Source: Streptomyces bauhiniae
Lineage (GTDB): Bacteria; Actinomycetota; Actinomycetes; Streptomycetales; Streptomycetaceae
Direction of reading: 5' to 3'
Assembly: GCF_004784475.1 (NCBI RefSeq)
Contig: NZ_SRRT01000006.1
Location: forward strand, 310,001 to 374,000
Length of the DNA: 64,000 nucleotides
The notes beneath the pieces were generated by a model. It was not told the DNA's origin. It ran no database searches and was given only the letters and a program-made list of their open reading frames with translations. Positions 7,679 to 17,643 of the stretch are shown here, piece by piece (positions within the stretch are counted from its first letter, which is position 1; every line of letters begins with the position of its first letter). Position numbers and translations under genes: made by a program.

Positions 7679-9610
7679 TCAGTGCGGTGTGGCGATGGCT
7701 CTCGCGGCCGCCACTTCTTGTCGTACCGGTTCCAGCACGCTGCCCGCCGGGCCGGTCAGGTGGGTGGGGAAGGCGGTGAGGATGTCGGCCTCCCGTACCC
7801 CCTCCGCCAATTCACCGAGTTGGCGCACCACTTGACGGACCTCGGCGGAGGACGGGGGCGGTGCGCCGTGGTGGACGCGGACGCGTGCCGCGGTCGTCGC
7901 GTCGACGATCCGCTCCACGGCGACCACCAGCGGCCACCATGCCGCGGCGCGCCGTCCGGTGGGCGGCGGTTCGGTGAGCGCGCGCTGGAATTCCGTCCGG
8001 ATGGTGGAGAGGTCGCGGTAGAGGCGGCGCCGCATCCGGGTGCGGCGGACGGGGTCGGTGTCGGTGCCGAACGCCGTCCCGACGTACGCCGCCGTGTCCT
8101 CGACCGCGTCCGCGAGCCGGTCGCCGACGCGGGTGTGCCAGCTCTCCGGCCAGAGGAGGTACCCCGCGACCAGGGCGATCCCGCAGCCCATCAGGGAGTC
8201 CAGCAGCCGGGGCAGCAGCAGGCCGGTGCCCTGGTGGTTGAGGATGTCGGAGAGCAGCAGGATCACCGGGGTGATGGCCGCCGTCTGGAAGCCGTAGCCG
8301 CGCGGGGTGAGCGCCGGGACGAGCGGCGCGAGCAGCACCATCACCGGTACGTCCCACCAGCCGATCGGCACCTCCGCCAGCACCGCCGCGGCGATCGCCA
8401 GCCCCACCACCGTGCCCAGCGCGCGCAGCAGCGCACGGGAGAAGACCGAGCCGAAGTCGGGCTTGAGGACGAAGGTGATGGTCAGCGCGACCCAGTACGA
8501 GCGCGGGACCGGGACGAGGGAGACCAGGGCCTGCGCGATGCCGATGCAGACGGCGAGGCGGAGCCCGTAGCGCCAGGAGCCCGCCGAGAGCACCGCGTCC
8601 CGGGCGGCACGGGCGATGCGTACGTGCAGGGCGACGGTGCGTTCGTCGACGCCGCGCGGGTCCACCGAGGGGGAGGTGACCACCTCGGCGGTGTGGCGGA
8701 GGGCGTGGTCGACGGCGCGTTCGGTCTCGGTGAGGGCGAGGGGCAGCTTGGGGAGGCGCAGGGCGGAGGTGTCGCCGGTTTCGACCGCGTCGGCCAGTTC
8801 CCGTACCGCGCGGGGGACCTCGGGGGGCAGCGGGCGGCCGGTGAGGTGGACGGCGGGGGCGGCCTCGACGACGGGGGTGATGGCGTTCAACTGGGCCAGC
8901 AGCCGGGTGAGTTCCTCGCTGCGGCCGTGGTGCCGGGCGCGGTGGCCGAGGATCAGGTCGTACGCCTGGTTCAGCGCGCGGGTGACGTCGAAGCGGGCGC
9001 CGATGTAGCGGTCCTCGTCGCTGGTGTCGTCCAGGAGGTCGGCGACCCGGCGGTAGGCGTTCGCCACCGAGGCCCGCTCCGGGACTCCGGCCCGCAGCGG
9101 CCACGCCAGCAGGGCGAGGGCCAGTACCAGCAGGCCGCCCCCGGTCATCAGCAGCGGCGCCAGCCACCAGGGGTGGGGCAGCGGGAGCCCGGCGCCGACC
9201 ACGCAGTTGAGCAGGAGCAGCAGTCCGGAGACGGAGGCCACCGCGCCGATGGTCGAGATCATCCCGGAGACCAGCGCGACCCCGGTGACCACGAGGACGG
9301 CGTACCACCCCTGCCCGAACACGAGCTGCCCGAGGATGACGCCGACGGCGCCGGTGAGCTGGGGTACGGCGATGGTGATGACCCGCATCCGGTACGCGTC
9401 GGCGGTGTCGCCGATGACCCCGTTCAGCGCGCCCATCGACGCGAGCGCCCCGAGCGCCGGCTCCCCGGCCGCGAACCCGATCGCCAGCGGCAACGCCATC
9501 GCCACGGCGGCCCGCGCGACAGCGGCCCAGTTGACCGGCGCGGGCTGCGGCCGCAGGTTCCGGACCAGCCAGTCGGGCGGCGTGAGGCCGATGGGCAACT
9601 CTCGGAACAT
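7679..9610 (-). CDS. FUSC-family / aromatic-acid-exporter-like membrane protein
   Basis: 643 residues with two blocks of hydrophobic helices. The N-terminal block (about residues 30-170) includes LPLAIGFAAGEPALGALASMGALNG. The C-terminal block (about 345-470) includes YGLRLAVCIGIAQALVSLVP and SYWVALTITFVLKPDFGSVFSRALLRALGT, with a soluble helical domain between. The motif YWVALTITFVLKPDFGSV with RALGTVVG is typical of the FUSC superfamily (fusaric acid resistance, YccS, AaeB). Substrate unknown. ATG start at 9610; the ribosome-binding site is weak. It is followed 72 bp later by the VWA gene on the same strand. Confidence 0.85.
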   Translation of the reverse strand: MFRELPIGLTPPDWLVRNLRPQPAPVNWAAVARAAVAMALPLAIGFAAGEPALGALASMGALNGVIGDTADAYRMRVITIAVPQLTGAVGVILGQLVFGQGWYAVLVVTGVALVSGMISTIGAVASVSGLLLLLNCVVGAGLPLPHPWWLAPLLMTGGGLLVLALALLAWPLRAGVPERASVANAYRRVADLLDDTSDEDRYIGARFDVTRALNQAYDLILGHRARHHGRSEELTRLLAQLNAITPVVEAAPAVHLTGRPLPPEVPRAVRELADAVETGDTSALRLPKLPLALTETERAVDHALRHTAEVVTSPSVDPRGVDERTVALHVRIARAARDAVLSAGSWRYGLRLAVCIGIAQALVSLVPVPRSYWVALTITFVLKPDFGSVFSRALLRALGTVVGLAIAAAVLAEVPIGWWDVPVMVLLAPLVPALTPRGYGFQTAAITPVILLLSDILNHQGTGLLLPRLLDSLMGCGIALVAGYLLWPESWHTRVGDRLADAVEDTAAYVGTAFGTDTDPVRRTRMRRRLYRDLSTIRTEFQRALTEPPPTGRRAAAWWPLVVAVERIVDATTAARVRVHHGAPPPSSAEVRQVVRQLGELAEGVREADILTAFPTHLTGPAGSVLEPVRQEVAAARAIATPH

Positions 9611-9702
9611 GCGCCCATTATGTCCACTGTGCCCGCCGGGCCCCTCAACCGGCCCGCCCGGCAGAACGGTTGGTGGTACTCACCATGGGGCGGCCAAAAA
9701 CC

Positions 9703-10626
9703 TCAGACCCGTGCCCGCGTCCGTGTGGGCGAGCCCGTGGACTTCCCGCCTCCCGCCCCCCGGCGACGCGCCGACCGCCGCCGGGTCAGCCAGGCCGTCA
9801 GGGCCACCGCCAGGCCCAGGGCCAGCAGGAGCCAGGAGACCGTGCGGAGGCCGGAGGTGAGGGTGTCGTAGACGGCGGCGGCGACCGGGTGGGGGACGTC
9901 GGCGGGGAGGTCGGAGAGGGTGAGGGCGCGGCCCGCCGTGAGGGCGAGGCCGAGGAGGGCGCCGCCCAGGGCCGTGCCGAGGGCGGTGGCGACGATCGCG
10001 CGGCGGCGGCGTACGGCCAGCGCGATGCCCGCGGCGGCGAACAGGACGGCTGCCACCGGCAGCCACAGACCGGCGACTTCGAGCATGTGGAATCCCTTGC
10101 GGTACCGGGTCAGCTCCCCTGCCGGGAGCACCGGGACCTCGGTGTGGCGCACCGGGATGCGGGCGGCGAGCGGTATGTGGTCCTCGGCGAGCTGCGCCTT
10201 GACCTCGGCGGTCACCGGGGCGAGGTCGACGGTGACCGCGCGCGGGGCGCCGCCCGCCGGGGCGTCCTCGCGCAGCGCGCGCAGCACCGCGTCGTGGGTG
10301 ACCCGGTTGCCGGTGTCCCAGGCGAGGCGGAAGGCGCGGGTGTGGGTGAAGGAGCGCACCGCGTCCCGGACGAAGGGGCCGACCGAGCCGCGGACCGGCG
10401 TCATGTCCGCGTGCTGGTCGACCTCGCGGAGGATGCCGTCGCCGACCGTGTCCGCGACGGCGTCCCGCACGGCCGGGTCGGCGGCGAGCGGGGCCATCGT
10501 GGTGACGTACCGGCCCGTGTCGGTGAGCGTGTACGCCGCCCAGGCCGCCGGTGCGCCGAAAGGCACGAGGAGGCAGGCCAGGACGATCAGCGCGGCCGAC
10601 AGGGCACTCCTCAGTCGGGGGTGCAC
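9703..10626 (-). CDS. Conserved actinobacterial membrane protein, function unknown
   Basis: 307 residues beginning with GTG. A signal-anchor (about residues 8-30) is followed by a ~150-residue probably extracellular domain (AYTLTDTGRYVTTMAPLA, then PVRHTEVPVLPAGELTRYRKG). Three membrane helices follow (about 175-195, 205-225, 255-280), and the tail is basic (RRRSARRRGAGGGK). I recognise the general type from Streptomyces genomes but know no function. It lies 92 bp upstream of the FUSC gene and 66 bp downstream of the next membrane gene, all on the minus strand, so the three may share a transcript. Confidence 0.7.
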   Translation of the reverse strand: MHPRLRSALSAALIVLACLLVPFGAPAAWAAYTLTDTGRYVTTMAPLAADPAVRDAVADTVGDGILREVDQHADMTPVRGSVGPFVRDAVRSFTHTRAFRLAWDTGNRVTHDAVLRALREDAPAGGAPRAVTVDLAPVTAEVKAQLAEDHIPLAARIPVRHTEVPVLPAGELTRYRKGFHMLEVAGLWLPVAAVLFAAAGIALAVRRRRAIVATALGTALGGALLGLALTAGRALTLSDLPADVPHPVAAAVYDTLTSGLRTVSWLLLALGLAVALTAWLTRRRSARRRGAGGGKSTGSPTRTRARV

Positions 10627-10692
10627 GTCTTACAGGCAAGTCCCGCCGGGCCGTCGGCGCGAGCGGTGGGGGTGCGTTCGAGGGACAGCCCC

Positions 10693-11160
10693 TCAGCTCA
10701 CCCGGTGCCCCGCCGCGTCCTCCCGCGTGTAGAAGCGGTAGAAGAACACGATGAACGTCACCGCCGCCACGATCAGCGGAATCCCCACCGACCGCACCAG
10801 CGAGGCCCCCGCCTGGTTGTAGAGGAAGCCGAAGGACGCGCCGACGAACACCGCCCACAGCAGCGCGTGCACCTCGCGCCGCAGCCGGGGCGCGACGGTC
10901 AGCACGGCGAAGAGGACGACCGCGAAGACCAGCGCGGTGAGGAACCCGAAGAGCAGGTTCCAGCCGGTGATCGGCCCGCCGGAGCGGCGGTTGGCGGCCG
11001 CCCAGTAGCCGTAGACCAGCGCCAGCAGCACCGGTACCGCGACCCTGGCCATGCGGTGGGTGCGGTTGTCGAAGATGTCGGGGGGCGGGGTGATCGCCTT
11101 CGGGGCGTCCTTGCGGCCGCCTCGGATCGGCGTGCCGGGCGCGGGTGCCGCGTGAGCCAT
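10693..11160 (-). CDS. Small multi-pass membrane protein, function unknown
   Basis: 155 residues from the ATG at 11160, preceded by a good AAGGAG-type ribosome-binding site. The reading frame stays open upstream but that part is not protein-like. After a charged N-terminus (residues 1-40) there are four hydrophobic helices: VAVPVLLALVYGYWAA, NLLFGFLTALVFAVVLFAVL, ALLWAVFVGASFGFLYN and IPLIVAAVTFIVFFYRF. I do not recognise a named family. It is divergent from the SpoIIE phosphatase gene, with about 190 bp between the starts. Confidence 0.75.
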   Translation of the reverse strand: MAHAAPAPGTPIRGGRKDAPKAITPPPDIFDNRTHRMARVAVPVLLALVYGYWAAANRRSGGPITGWNLLFGFLTALVFAVVLFAVLTVAPRLRREVHALLWAVFVGASFGFLYNQAGASLVRSVGIPLIVAAVTFIVFFYRFYTREDAAGHRVS

Positions 11161-11353
11161 GAGAGCGCTCCTTCTCTCGCCGCTTCGGGCCATGACGTGA
11201 CGGCCCGGCTTCCAGGGCACACCTGCGGCGACGGCCCGGCAACTCGGCCGGGCGGGTGACGGGGCCCGGATGCGGCCGGAACCGGCCCGTGTTCCCCTGA
11301 GGTTTCTTGAGGACGGCGGCCCGCCGCGACCTTCGCGCGGTCTCGGGACGGAG

Positions 11354-12559
11354 ATGGGGCTCGTGACCGAGATGGAGTACCGGGACCGGCGCGAGCAGCG
11401 GCGGATCGTGGGCCGGGGCACCGCCTGGCTGGTCCCGCTGGTGCTGCTGGCGGCCATCGTGACGGTGGACTTCCAGACCGGGGAGAAGTTCCGCGTCGTC
11501 TCCTGGATCATCCTGGTGCCGAGCATCGCCGCCGCGATCTGCGGGGTCGGCCCGACCATCACGTTCGCCCTGCTGTCCCTGGTCACCTACCTCGCCGTGG
11601 ACACCGCCTTCCCCGAGCGCTACCGGGCGGGCACCGCCGATTTCGTGCTGGTCGCGCTCGGCGGCGCGCTCGCCGTGATCGCCTCCGTGGTGCGGCGGCG
11701 CCGGGAGCGGCAGGGCCTGCACATGCGGGACATCGCCGAGACCACCCGCCGTACGGTGCTGCGCCCGCTGCCGCCGAACTGGGCCGGTCTGGAGCACGCG
11801 GGCGTGTACCTGGCCGCCGACATGGACGCGCGCGTCGGCGGCGACTTCTACGACATCCAGCCCGGCCCCAACGGCACCCGGGTGCTCCTCGGGGACGTGC
11901 AGGGCAAGGGCCTCGGCGCGGTGGAGACGGCCGCCGCCCTGCTGGGCACCTTCCGCGAGGCGGCGTACCACGAGCCCGACCTGGTGACCGTGGCCGACCG
12001 GCTGGAGGTGCGGATGTGCCGCCACCGGGGGCACACCGCCGCGCTGGGCCGGTACGACGGCGACCGGTTCGCCACCGCGCTGCTGCTGGGCTTTCCCAAG
12101 GACGACCGGAACGCCGTCGAGGTGATCAACTTCGGCCATGAGCCGCCGCTCGCCGTGGGCCCGCGCGGAGTGCGCCCGCTGCCCGGCGGGGAGCGGCTGC
12201 CGATCGGCTTCGGGGACCTCACGGGGGAGACGGCACCCGACGACGGGCCGGGGCCGCCCGCCAGCCGGGAGCGGCTGGACGAGGACGAGACGCTGCTCAT
12301 GGTGACGGACGGCGTGACCGAGGCCCGCGACCGCGCCGACGTGTTCTACCCGCTGCTGGACGACGTGGCCCGCGCGGTGGCCGCCGACCCCGGCCGGGCC
12401 GCGCCCCGGCGGCTGGTCCGCCTGGTCCGCGAGGGCGTACTGCGGCACACCCGCGGCCGGCTCGACGACGACACCACCGTCTTCGCCCTGCGCAGGCTCC
12501 CCGAGCCGCAGTCCGAGCCACGGCACACGTCCACGACCGGGCGACCTTCGCCGTCCTGA
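11354..12559 (+). CDS. Membrane-anchored SpoIIE/PP2C-type serine phosphatase
   Basis: About 401 residues. Three to four N-terminal membrane helices (about residues 20-105) are followed by a SpoIIE-type PPM phosphatase domain (about 145-385). Diagnostic sequences are ARVGGDFYDIQP (metal-binding Asp), VLLGDVQGKGLGAVETAA, FGHEPPL and LLMVTDGVTEARD, ending with LDDDTTVFALRR. Streptomyces have dozens of these; in characterised cases they dephosphorylate anti-sigma-factor antagonists. The start is ambiguous between ATG 11354 and GTG 11363, both behind GGAG-like sequences, and I chose the first. No anti-sigma or antagonist gene is adjacent, so the target is unknown. Confidence 0.92.
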   Translation: MGLVTEMEYRDRREQRRIVGRGTAWLVPLVLLAAIVTVDFQTGEKFRVVSWIILVPSIAAAICGVGPTITFALLSLVTYLAVDTAFPERYRAGTADFVLVALGGALAVIASVVRRRRERQGLHMRDIAETTRRTVLRPLPPNWAGLEHAGVYLAADMDARVGGDFYDIQPGPNGTRVLLGDVQGKGLGAVETAAALLGTFREAAYHEPDLVTVADRLEVRMCRHRGHTAALGRYDGDRFATALLLGFPKDDRNAVEVINFGHEPPLAVGPRGVRPLPGGERLPIGFGDLTGETAPDDGPGPPASRERLDEDETLLMVTDGVTEARDRADVFYPLLDDVARAVAADPGRAAPRRLVRLVREGVLRHTRGRLDDDTTVFALRRLPEPQSEPRHTSTTGRPSPS

Positions 12560-12640
12560 GCCGCGCCCGCCCGCGTCCAGCGGTTACGGTGCTGGCTGAC
12601 CGGCGTACCCGGCCACGGCCGGCGGACAGGGGGAGGCGCC

Positions 12641-13693
12641 ATGCCCGGAACCGTGCTGCTGCTCGCGGCCGCGCCGCTGGGCCGCGGGCGCCTGGTGGAC
12701 GCGGCGGCCGTGCTGCCTGTACTGGGCGCGGTCGCGCCGTCCGTGCTGGCGGGCACCGACACCGCGCACGTGGTGGAACTCGCCGACCCGCTCGACCCGC
12801 AGGGCGTGCTGACCCGGCTGCGCGCGGCCGCCGCCGCGTCCGGCCCGCTGACGGTGTACGTCACCGGGCAACTGCTGCTGGACCGCCGCCAGCGGCTCCC
12901 CCATCTCGCGCTGGCCCGCACCACCCCGGCCACCGCCCGCTACACCGCGCTGCCCTGGCACTGGCTCAAGGACGAGCTGCGGCTCCGCCCGGCCGGGACC
13001 ACCCATCTGCTGCTGGACCTGCACGCGGACGCCGAGACCTGGGCCGGCCTGGCGGAACGCCCGCTGGACTCGGGCCGTACGGCCGTCGTGCACGGCCGGA
13101 TCGCGCCGCCGCCGGGCCGGCGCCGGATCGCGGAGCCGACGTACATGCGGGCGGTGGGGGCGCTGCTGCGCGGCGGGCACCGGCCGCCGGTCGCGGAGCT
13201 GCACCGGCGAGCGCTGGACCGGATCGCGGCCGAGCTGCCGTCCAACCTGGTGCTCACCGCCCCCGACGACGAGGGCGACCCGCACGCCGCGCTGAGCGCC
13301 GCCGTCCGGGCCGGCCGTCATGCCGACGCCGACCGGCTGGCCGCCCGCCACCAGGAGGCGGCGGTACGGCTCCACGGGCCCGCCTCGGAGGACGCCCTGC
13401 ACTGGGCGGAGGTCCGCGCCGACCTGGCGATGTTCGCGGGCGACCCGGTGCGTAGCTGCCGCGCCTGGCTCGGCGTGGCCGGCTTCCGCCTCGCCTCCGG
13501 CCACGCCCCCGACGCCCCCGCCGTGGAGTCCGCGGTGGACCGCGCCCACCACCAGTGGGGCCGCATCGAGGACGCGGACCGGGTCCGCGAACTGGGCCAC
13601 AAGCTCGCGGAGTTGCGGGCCCGCGTACCAGGACGCCGGGAGGGCGCCCTGGACGCCGTGCGGGAACGGCTGAAGCAACTTCGGGACGGCTGA
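12641..13693 (+). CDS. Conserved protein of unknown function with helical C-terminal half
   Basis: 350 residues, with a strong GGGGGAGG ribosome-binding site before ATG 12641. The N-terminal ~150 residues alternate strands and helices (VYVTGQLLLD, THLLLDLHADAETWAGL), resembling a Rossmann-like or caspase-like sandwich, but I can point to no catalytic pair. The C-terminal ~150 residues are Ala/Arg-rich helices (AALSAAVRAGRHADADRLAARHQE, then EDALHWAEVRADLAMFAGD) suggestive of TPR-like pairs. The gene runs tail-to-tail with the next one, with only two bases between the stop codons. No function is proposed. Confidence 0.7.
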   Translation: MPGTVLLLAAAPLGRGRLVDAAAVLPVLGAVAPSVLAGTDTAHVVELADPLDPQGVLTRLRAAAAASGPLTVYVTGQLLLDRRQRLPHLALARTTPATARYTALPWHWLKDELRLRPAGTTHLLLDLHADAETWAGLAERPLDSGRTAVVHGRIAPPPGRRRIAEPTYMRAVGALLRGGHRPPVAELHRRALDRIAAELPSNLVLTAPDDEGDPHAALSAAVRAGRHADADRLAARHQEAAVRLHGPASEDALHWAEVRADLAMFAGDPVRSCRAWLGVAGFRLASGHAPDAPAVESAVDRAHHQWGRIEDADRVRELGHKLAELRARVPGRREGALDAVRERLKQLRDG

Positions 13694-13695
13694 CG

Positions 13696-15660
13696 TCACT
13701 TGGTGAACAGGAAGTACTTCCAGGAGCCGTACGTCGTGGAGTTCACGCTGTCACCGGAGCTGCCGTTGATGTACGACGAGCGCACCCGCAGCCGGTAGCC
13801 GACCTCCTGGCCGTGGTCGCCGGTGTACCGCACCTCGGAGACCCCGTTGGTGCCGAGCCCGAAGTACTCCGACCCGGCGTCGTACCAGGTGCCCTGGTAG
13901 TACACCTGGATGTCCAGCCGGTGCGAACGGCCCTTGTAGTAGGGCATCTTGGTGATGAAGCGCGGGTCGGTGGACTTGTGGAAGTAGGCGTAGGTCTGGC
14001 CGTACGCCTTCACCGACTTGTACTGCTTGGCGGTCGTCAGGGACACGCTGACGCGGGTCCAGACGGTGCTGGTGGCGCTCGCCGTCGCGGTGCGCGCGTC
14101 ACCGGCGAACTTCGCGGTGAGCTTGGTGTCCCGGCGCAGGTCGAGGGTGACGGCGAGGTCGCCGTGGGAGTTGACCTTGCCGGACTTCACCAGCTTGTTC
14201 GGCTTGTCGGTGCCGTAGGGGTCGGCCCAGATCTCCACCGCGCGGTTCTTGTAGGTCTTCCCCAGGTGGGCCGTGAACTTCACGTCCTTGCCGTAGGAGT
14301 AGACCTTGCCGTTGTTGTTCAGCGACAGCGACGCCTTGCTCCGGGAGACGGTCGCGCTGTCGCTGCCGGAGGCCGCGGTGTGGGCGGCGTCGCCCGCGTA
14401 GGACACCTTGTACGTGACCTTGCCGCCGGCCGGCGGGGTGTCGGTGAAGGAGTAGCTGCCGTCGGCCTTCGTGCTGACCTGGGGCAGCGCCTTGCCCTTG
14501 GGGGACTCCAGGTCGGTGCGGGTCACGGTGAGCCGGGTCCCGGCCGGGAGGGCGGCCCTGGAGGTGACCTTGCCCTTGACGGTGAGCTTCTTGGCGCGGG
14601 TCGCGGTGGCCGGGGCGTCGGCGGTGACCTTGGTGACGGCCTTGGTGGGGCCCTCCAGGACGCGCAGCCGGTAGGCGCCGTCGTAGTCGTGGCTGACCGC
14701 GAAGAGGCGGGAGCTGTCCGGTGCCCAGGCGAGCCCGGCGTCCGCGAGGAGCTGGTCGCTCGCCCCGAAGTCGTACTCCCGCACCGAGGTCCGCTGCCCC
14801 GGCTTGAACACGAACACGTCGGGCTCGTACGCGCCGTCGATGCCCGCCGCCACCGAGCCGTCCGGGGCGATGTCCACCGCGTTCGGGTAGGCGTCGGTCG
14901 GGTAGGAGCCGTCGTCCGACAGGTCGGCCGTGCTGTAGACCGCCTGGTGGTACGGGTAGCCGCTGGCCACCACGAGCCGCTGTCCGTCCGGTGTGACGGC
15001 GAGGTCGCGCAGGTTGCCGCCGTCCACGCTGCGGTGCGCGGTGCGGACCGGGGTGCCCGACGAGACGTCGTAGACGCCCAGTTCGGTCGGGCTCTGCGAC
15101 GGGATGCCGACGGCCAGGGTGCCGCCCGCGCCGTCGAGCATGGGCGCGGCGAACCAGGGGCTCTGCGGGTCCTGGGCCAGAGCGACGGTGGGCTCGGGCG
15201 CGGTGACGTCGATCGAGCCGATGTTGCCGCCGATGCCGGTGGCGTCGGAGTCGTAGCCGAACCACAGCTTGTCGCCGGCGATCGCCGGGTACTTCGGGTC
15301 GATGTCGCCCACCGGATAGCGGGCGGACTCGGTGGCGGTCGCGGTGTCGAAGGCGACGATCGCGTCCGTGCCGCCGGGGACCGCCGCGTACAGGGTGGCG
15401 GAGTCGGCGGAGAGTTCCAGGCCGAGCACGCCGGGCAGGGCGGTGAGCTGCTTGACGACCGTGCCCCGGTAGTCGGTGACGACGATCTTTCCGCCGGACG
15501 GGTCGCTGAGGAACACCCGCTGGTGGACGCCGTCGACCACGATCGAACCGGTCGACCTGACCGGCAGCGGCTGCGTGGTGTCGGCGTGGGCGGGGGCGGC
15601 CGCGAGGGCCGCCGAGCTGAAGAGCACCGCGAGAGCGGTGGCGGTGGAGCGGGTGCGCAT
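13696..15660 (-). CDS. Secreted beta-propeller protein with Ig-like repeats
   Basis: 654 residues with a Sec signal peptide (RSTATALAVLFSSAALAAAPAHA, cleavage near residue 29). Residues about 35-330 are a propeller of WD40/YncE-like blades (for example VVDGVHQRVFLSDPSGGKIVV and LAVTPDGQRLVVASGYP). Ig-like, filamin/Big-type domains follow, with SRAALPAGTRLTVTRTD and KADGSYSFTDTPPAGGKVTYKVSYAGD. The C-terminal ~130 residues resemble the surface-lectin-like tails of Streptomyces exoproteins. No anchor motif is visible, so release into the medium is likely. The ATG at 15660 was preferred; an in-frame GTG lies two codons upstream. Ligand unknown. Confidence 0.8.
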   Translation of the reverse strand: MRTRSTATALAVLFSSAALAAAPAHADTTQPLPVRSTGSIVVDGVHQRVFLSDPSGGKIVVTDYRGTVVKQLTALPGVLGLELSADSATLYAAVPGGTDAIVAFDTATATESARYPVGDIDPKYPAIAGDKLWFGYDSDATGIGGNIGSIDVTAPEPTVALAQDPQSPWFAAPMLDGAGGTLAVGIPSQSPTELGVYDVSSGTPVRTAHRSVDGGNLRDLAVTPDGQRLVVASGYPYHQAVYSTADLSDDGSYPTDAYPNAVDIAPDGSVAAGIDGAYEPDVFVFKPGQRTSVREYDFGASDQLLADAGLAWAPDSSRLFAVSHDYDGAYRLRVLEGPTKAVTKVTADAPATATRAKKLTVKGKVTSRAALPAGTRLTVTRTDLESPKGKALPQVSTKADGSYSFTDTPPAGGKVTYKVSYAGDAAHTAASGSDSATVSRSKASLSLNNNGKVYSYGKDVKFTAHLGKTYKNRAVEIWADPYGTDKPNKLVKSGKVNSHGDLAVTLDLRRDTKLTAKFAGDARTATASATSTVWTRVSVSLTTAKQYKSVKAYGQTYAYFHKSTDPRFITKMPYYKGRSHRLDIQVYYQGTWYDAGSEYFGLGTNGVSEVRYTGDHGQEVGYRLRVRSSYINGSSGDSVNSTTYGSWKYFLFTK

Positions 15661-15823
15661 ACGCACGCTGATTCGAACCCCCCGGAACGAATGCTGAAGT
15701 GGGAGCCGGACGGAGGGCACGGCGCGGAGAGTCCCCGGTGCGCCTGTGGTGTGTGTGACCTGTGTGCCTCGTGCGGCGAGTGAGCAAAGAGTAGGTCATG
15801 CCGCTGACAGCGTCACGCGGTAA

Positions 15824-17371
15824 TCACCAGGTGAAGCCATCTTGGATCTTCATGCAGGCGTCGGTCTTGTCGCCCTTCAGTACGGCCGCCGACTTGGGGA
15901 CCTCGCGCTTGGCGGGTTCCGGGAAGCGGTCGCCGGAGGGCCAGTCGGCGCCGACGACGAGGGTGATGTCCCGGGCGTCGTCCACCGAACGGACCCGGGC
16001 GGCGGGGATGTTCAGCTCCTTGGCGACCGCGAGGGCGTCGCCCCGCAGCGTGGTGCCGGAGTAGAGGACGGAGGTGCCGGGCTCGTCGGCGGCCGTCTTC
16101 TCGTCGAGGGCGTGGGTGAAGCCGTGGTCGCGGAGGATGCCGGCGACCGCCCCGGCGCGGTCGGGCGCGGGGGACTCCAGGCCGGCGCCGGTGCCGTTCT
16201 TCACCCGGACGGTGATCTCGGCGGCGGGCGCGGCCGGGTCGGTGGCCTTGGGGCCGGGGTCCTTGGTGCCGCGGCCGTCCAGCGGGACGTCGTCGCGGAC
16301 CATGGAGACCAGCTTGTCGGCGTCGTCGGCGGCGGGCACCAGGCGGTTGCGGTCCTGCGACCAGGGGGTGGTGGGCAGGGTGGTCATGGTGATCCGCTCG
16401 GTGGGGACCTTCTGCAGCTCCATCGAGAGGTCGTACAGCTTCTTCACCGTGCCGAGGCCCTCGTCGACGGTGAGCGCGCTGGTCGCCGCCTCGGCCAGGC
16501 GCCGCATCTCGGCGGGGTTGCCGAGGGTGGCGTTCGCCCGGAGCTGGCGGACCATGGAGTTCATGTACATGTGCTGGGCGTGGGTGCGGCCGACGTCGGT
16601 GCCGTCCTCGAAGCCGTAGCGGGTGCGGAGCCACTGGAGGGCCTGCTTGCCCTTGACCGGGTGGGTGCCCGCCCGCAGCTTGAGGCCGGAGCCGTGGCCG
16701 CTCGCGGTGTGCGACCAGACGTTCTGCTCGACGCAGACCGGGACGCCGCCGATGGCGTCGGCCATGGAGACCACGCCGGAGAAGTCGACCATCATGAAGT
16801 GGTCCACGGGGATGCCGGTGAGCCGCATCCAGGTGGCGACCGTGCAGCCGGGTCCGCCCCGGCCCAGCGACTCGTTGGCCATCGCCAGGCTCAGCTCCGG
16901 GTACACCTTCTTGGTGACGGGGTCGGTGCAGCGGGGGATCGGGACCATGGTGTCGCGGGGCAGGCTGATCACCGACATGTCGTTCCGGTCGGCCGAGACG
17001 TGCAGCAGCATCTGTACGTCCGCCAGCGGGGGCCGGCCCACATCGCCCTTGGAGCCGCCGAGTTCGAGGTCGTCGGCGGTGTTCCGGCTGTCCGAGCCGA
17101 TCAGCAGGATGTTCAGCGGGGTACGGCCCGCCGCGTCCGGCGTTGACGAGGGGTTGGGGCTGTCGCCGAGGTTGAGCGGGGCCTTGGCGAGGTTGCCGTT
17201 GAGGTGCCGGTAGTAGAGGTAGCCGGCGGCGGCGGTGCCGAGCAGGAGCAGGGCCAGCGCGAGGGCGGTCCAGCGCAGGACGCGGGTGGTGCGTCTGCGG
17301 GGTGGCCGTACGGTCTCGCCGGTGGTGTCCGGTGCCCCGGTGTCCTCCGTGCGCAGGCTGCTGCTCGTCAT
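15824..17371 (-). CDS. LytR-CpsA-Psr (LCP) family wall-polymer ligase
   Basis: 515 residues with one N-terminal membrane anchor (about residues 30-52, LRWTALALALLLLGTAAAGYLYY). The extracellular LCP domain (about 80-330) shows NILLIGSDSR, DVQMLLHVSADRNDMSVISLPRDT and LQWLRTRYGFEDGTDVGR. A LytR_C-type C-terminal domain follows (AEITVRVKNGTGAGLESPAPDRAG, about 400-500). LCP enzymes transfer lipid-linked glycopolymers such as teichoic/teichulosonic acids to peptidoglycan. The start ATG 17371 was chosen over upstream in-frame sequence that reads as non-protein. It stands alone on the minus strand. Confidence 0.92.
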   Translation of the reverse strand: MTSSSLRTEDTGAPDTTGETVRPPRRRTTRVLRWTALALALLLLGTAAAGYLYYRHLNGNLAKAPLNLGDSPNPSSTPDAAGRTPLNILLIGSDSRNTADDLELGGSKGDVGRPPLADVQMLLHVSADRNDMSVISLPRDTMVPIPRCTDPVTKKVYPELSLAMANESLGRGGPGCTVATWMRLTGIPVDHFMMVDFSGVVSMADAIGGVPVCVEQNVWSHTASGHGSGLKLRAGTHPVKGKQALQWLRTRYGFEDGTDVGRTHAQHMYMNSMVRQLRANATLGNPAEMRRLAEAATSALTVDEGLGTVKKLYDLSMELQKVPTERITMTTLPTTPWSQDRNRLVPAADDADKLVSMVRDDVPLDGRGTKDPGPKATDPAAPAAEITVRVKNGTGAGLESPAPDRAGAVAGILRDHGFTHALDEKTAADEPGTSVLYSGTTLRGDALAVAKELNIPAARVRSVDDARDITLVVGADWPSGDRFPEPAKREVPKSAAVLKGDKTDACMKIQDGFTW

Positions 17372-17643
17372 CCCCCGTGCCCTTCCGCCCTGGCCCCCCG
17401 ACCCCGGCCACCGAAAAGAAACCCCGTTCAGCGGCAAGGCGGTTCGCGCTTCGTGAAGGGCCTGGCCGGATCGTGGCTCACCCTAACGGCGGGGTCCGCT
17501 GTCAACTGTTGACGGTGAGATATTCCACTCCCGTACAACCGGTCTCTTGGCGGGGTTTGGGGGGATTCGCCGCGCGGCTTGGGGTGGGTTTTACTCGGGG
17601 TTGGGCGAGAAACCCCCTTGCGCGGGCGGGTTGTCGGGGGTTG

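Noticed and set aside
9680..12526. 948-codon minus-strand open frame spanning several genes
   Set aside because: It crosses the genes at 9703-12559 in non-coding frames and contains no recognisable domain.
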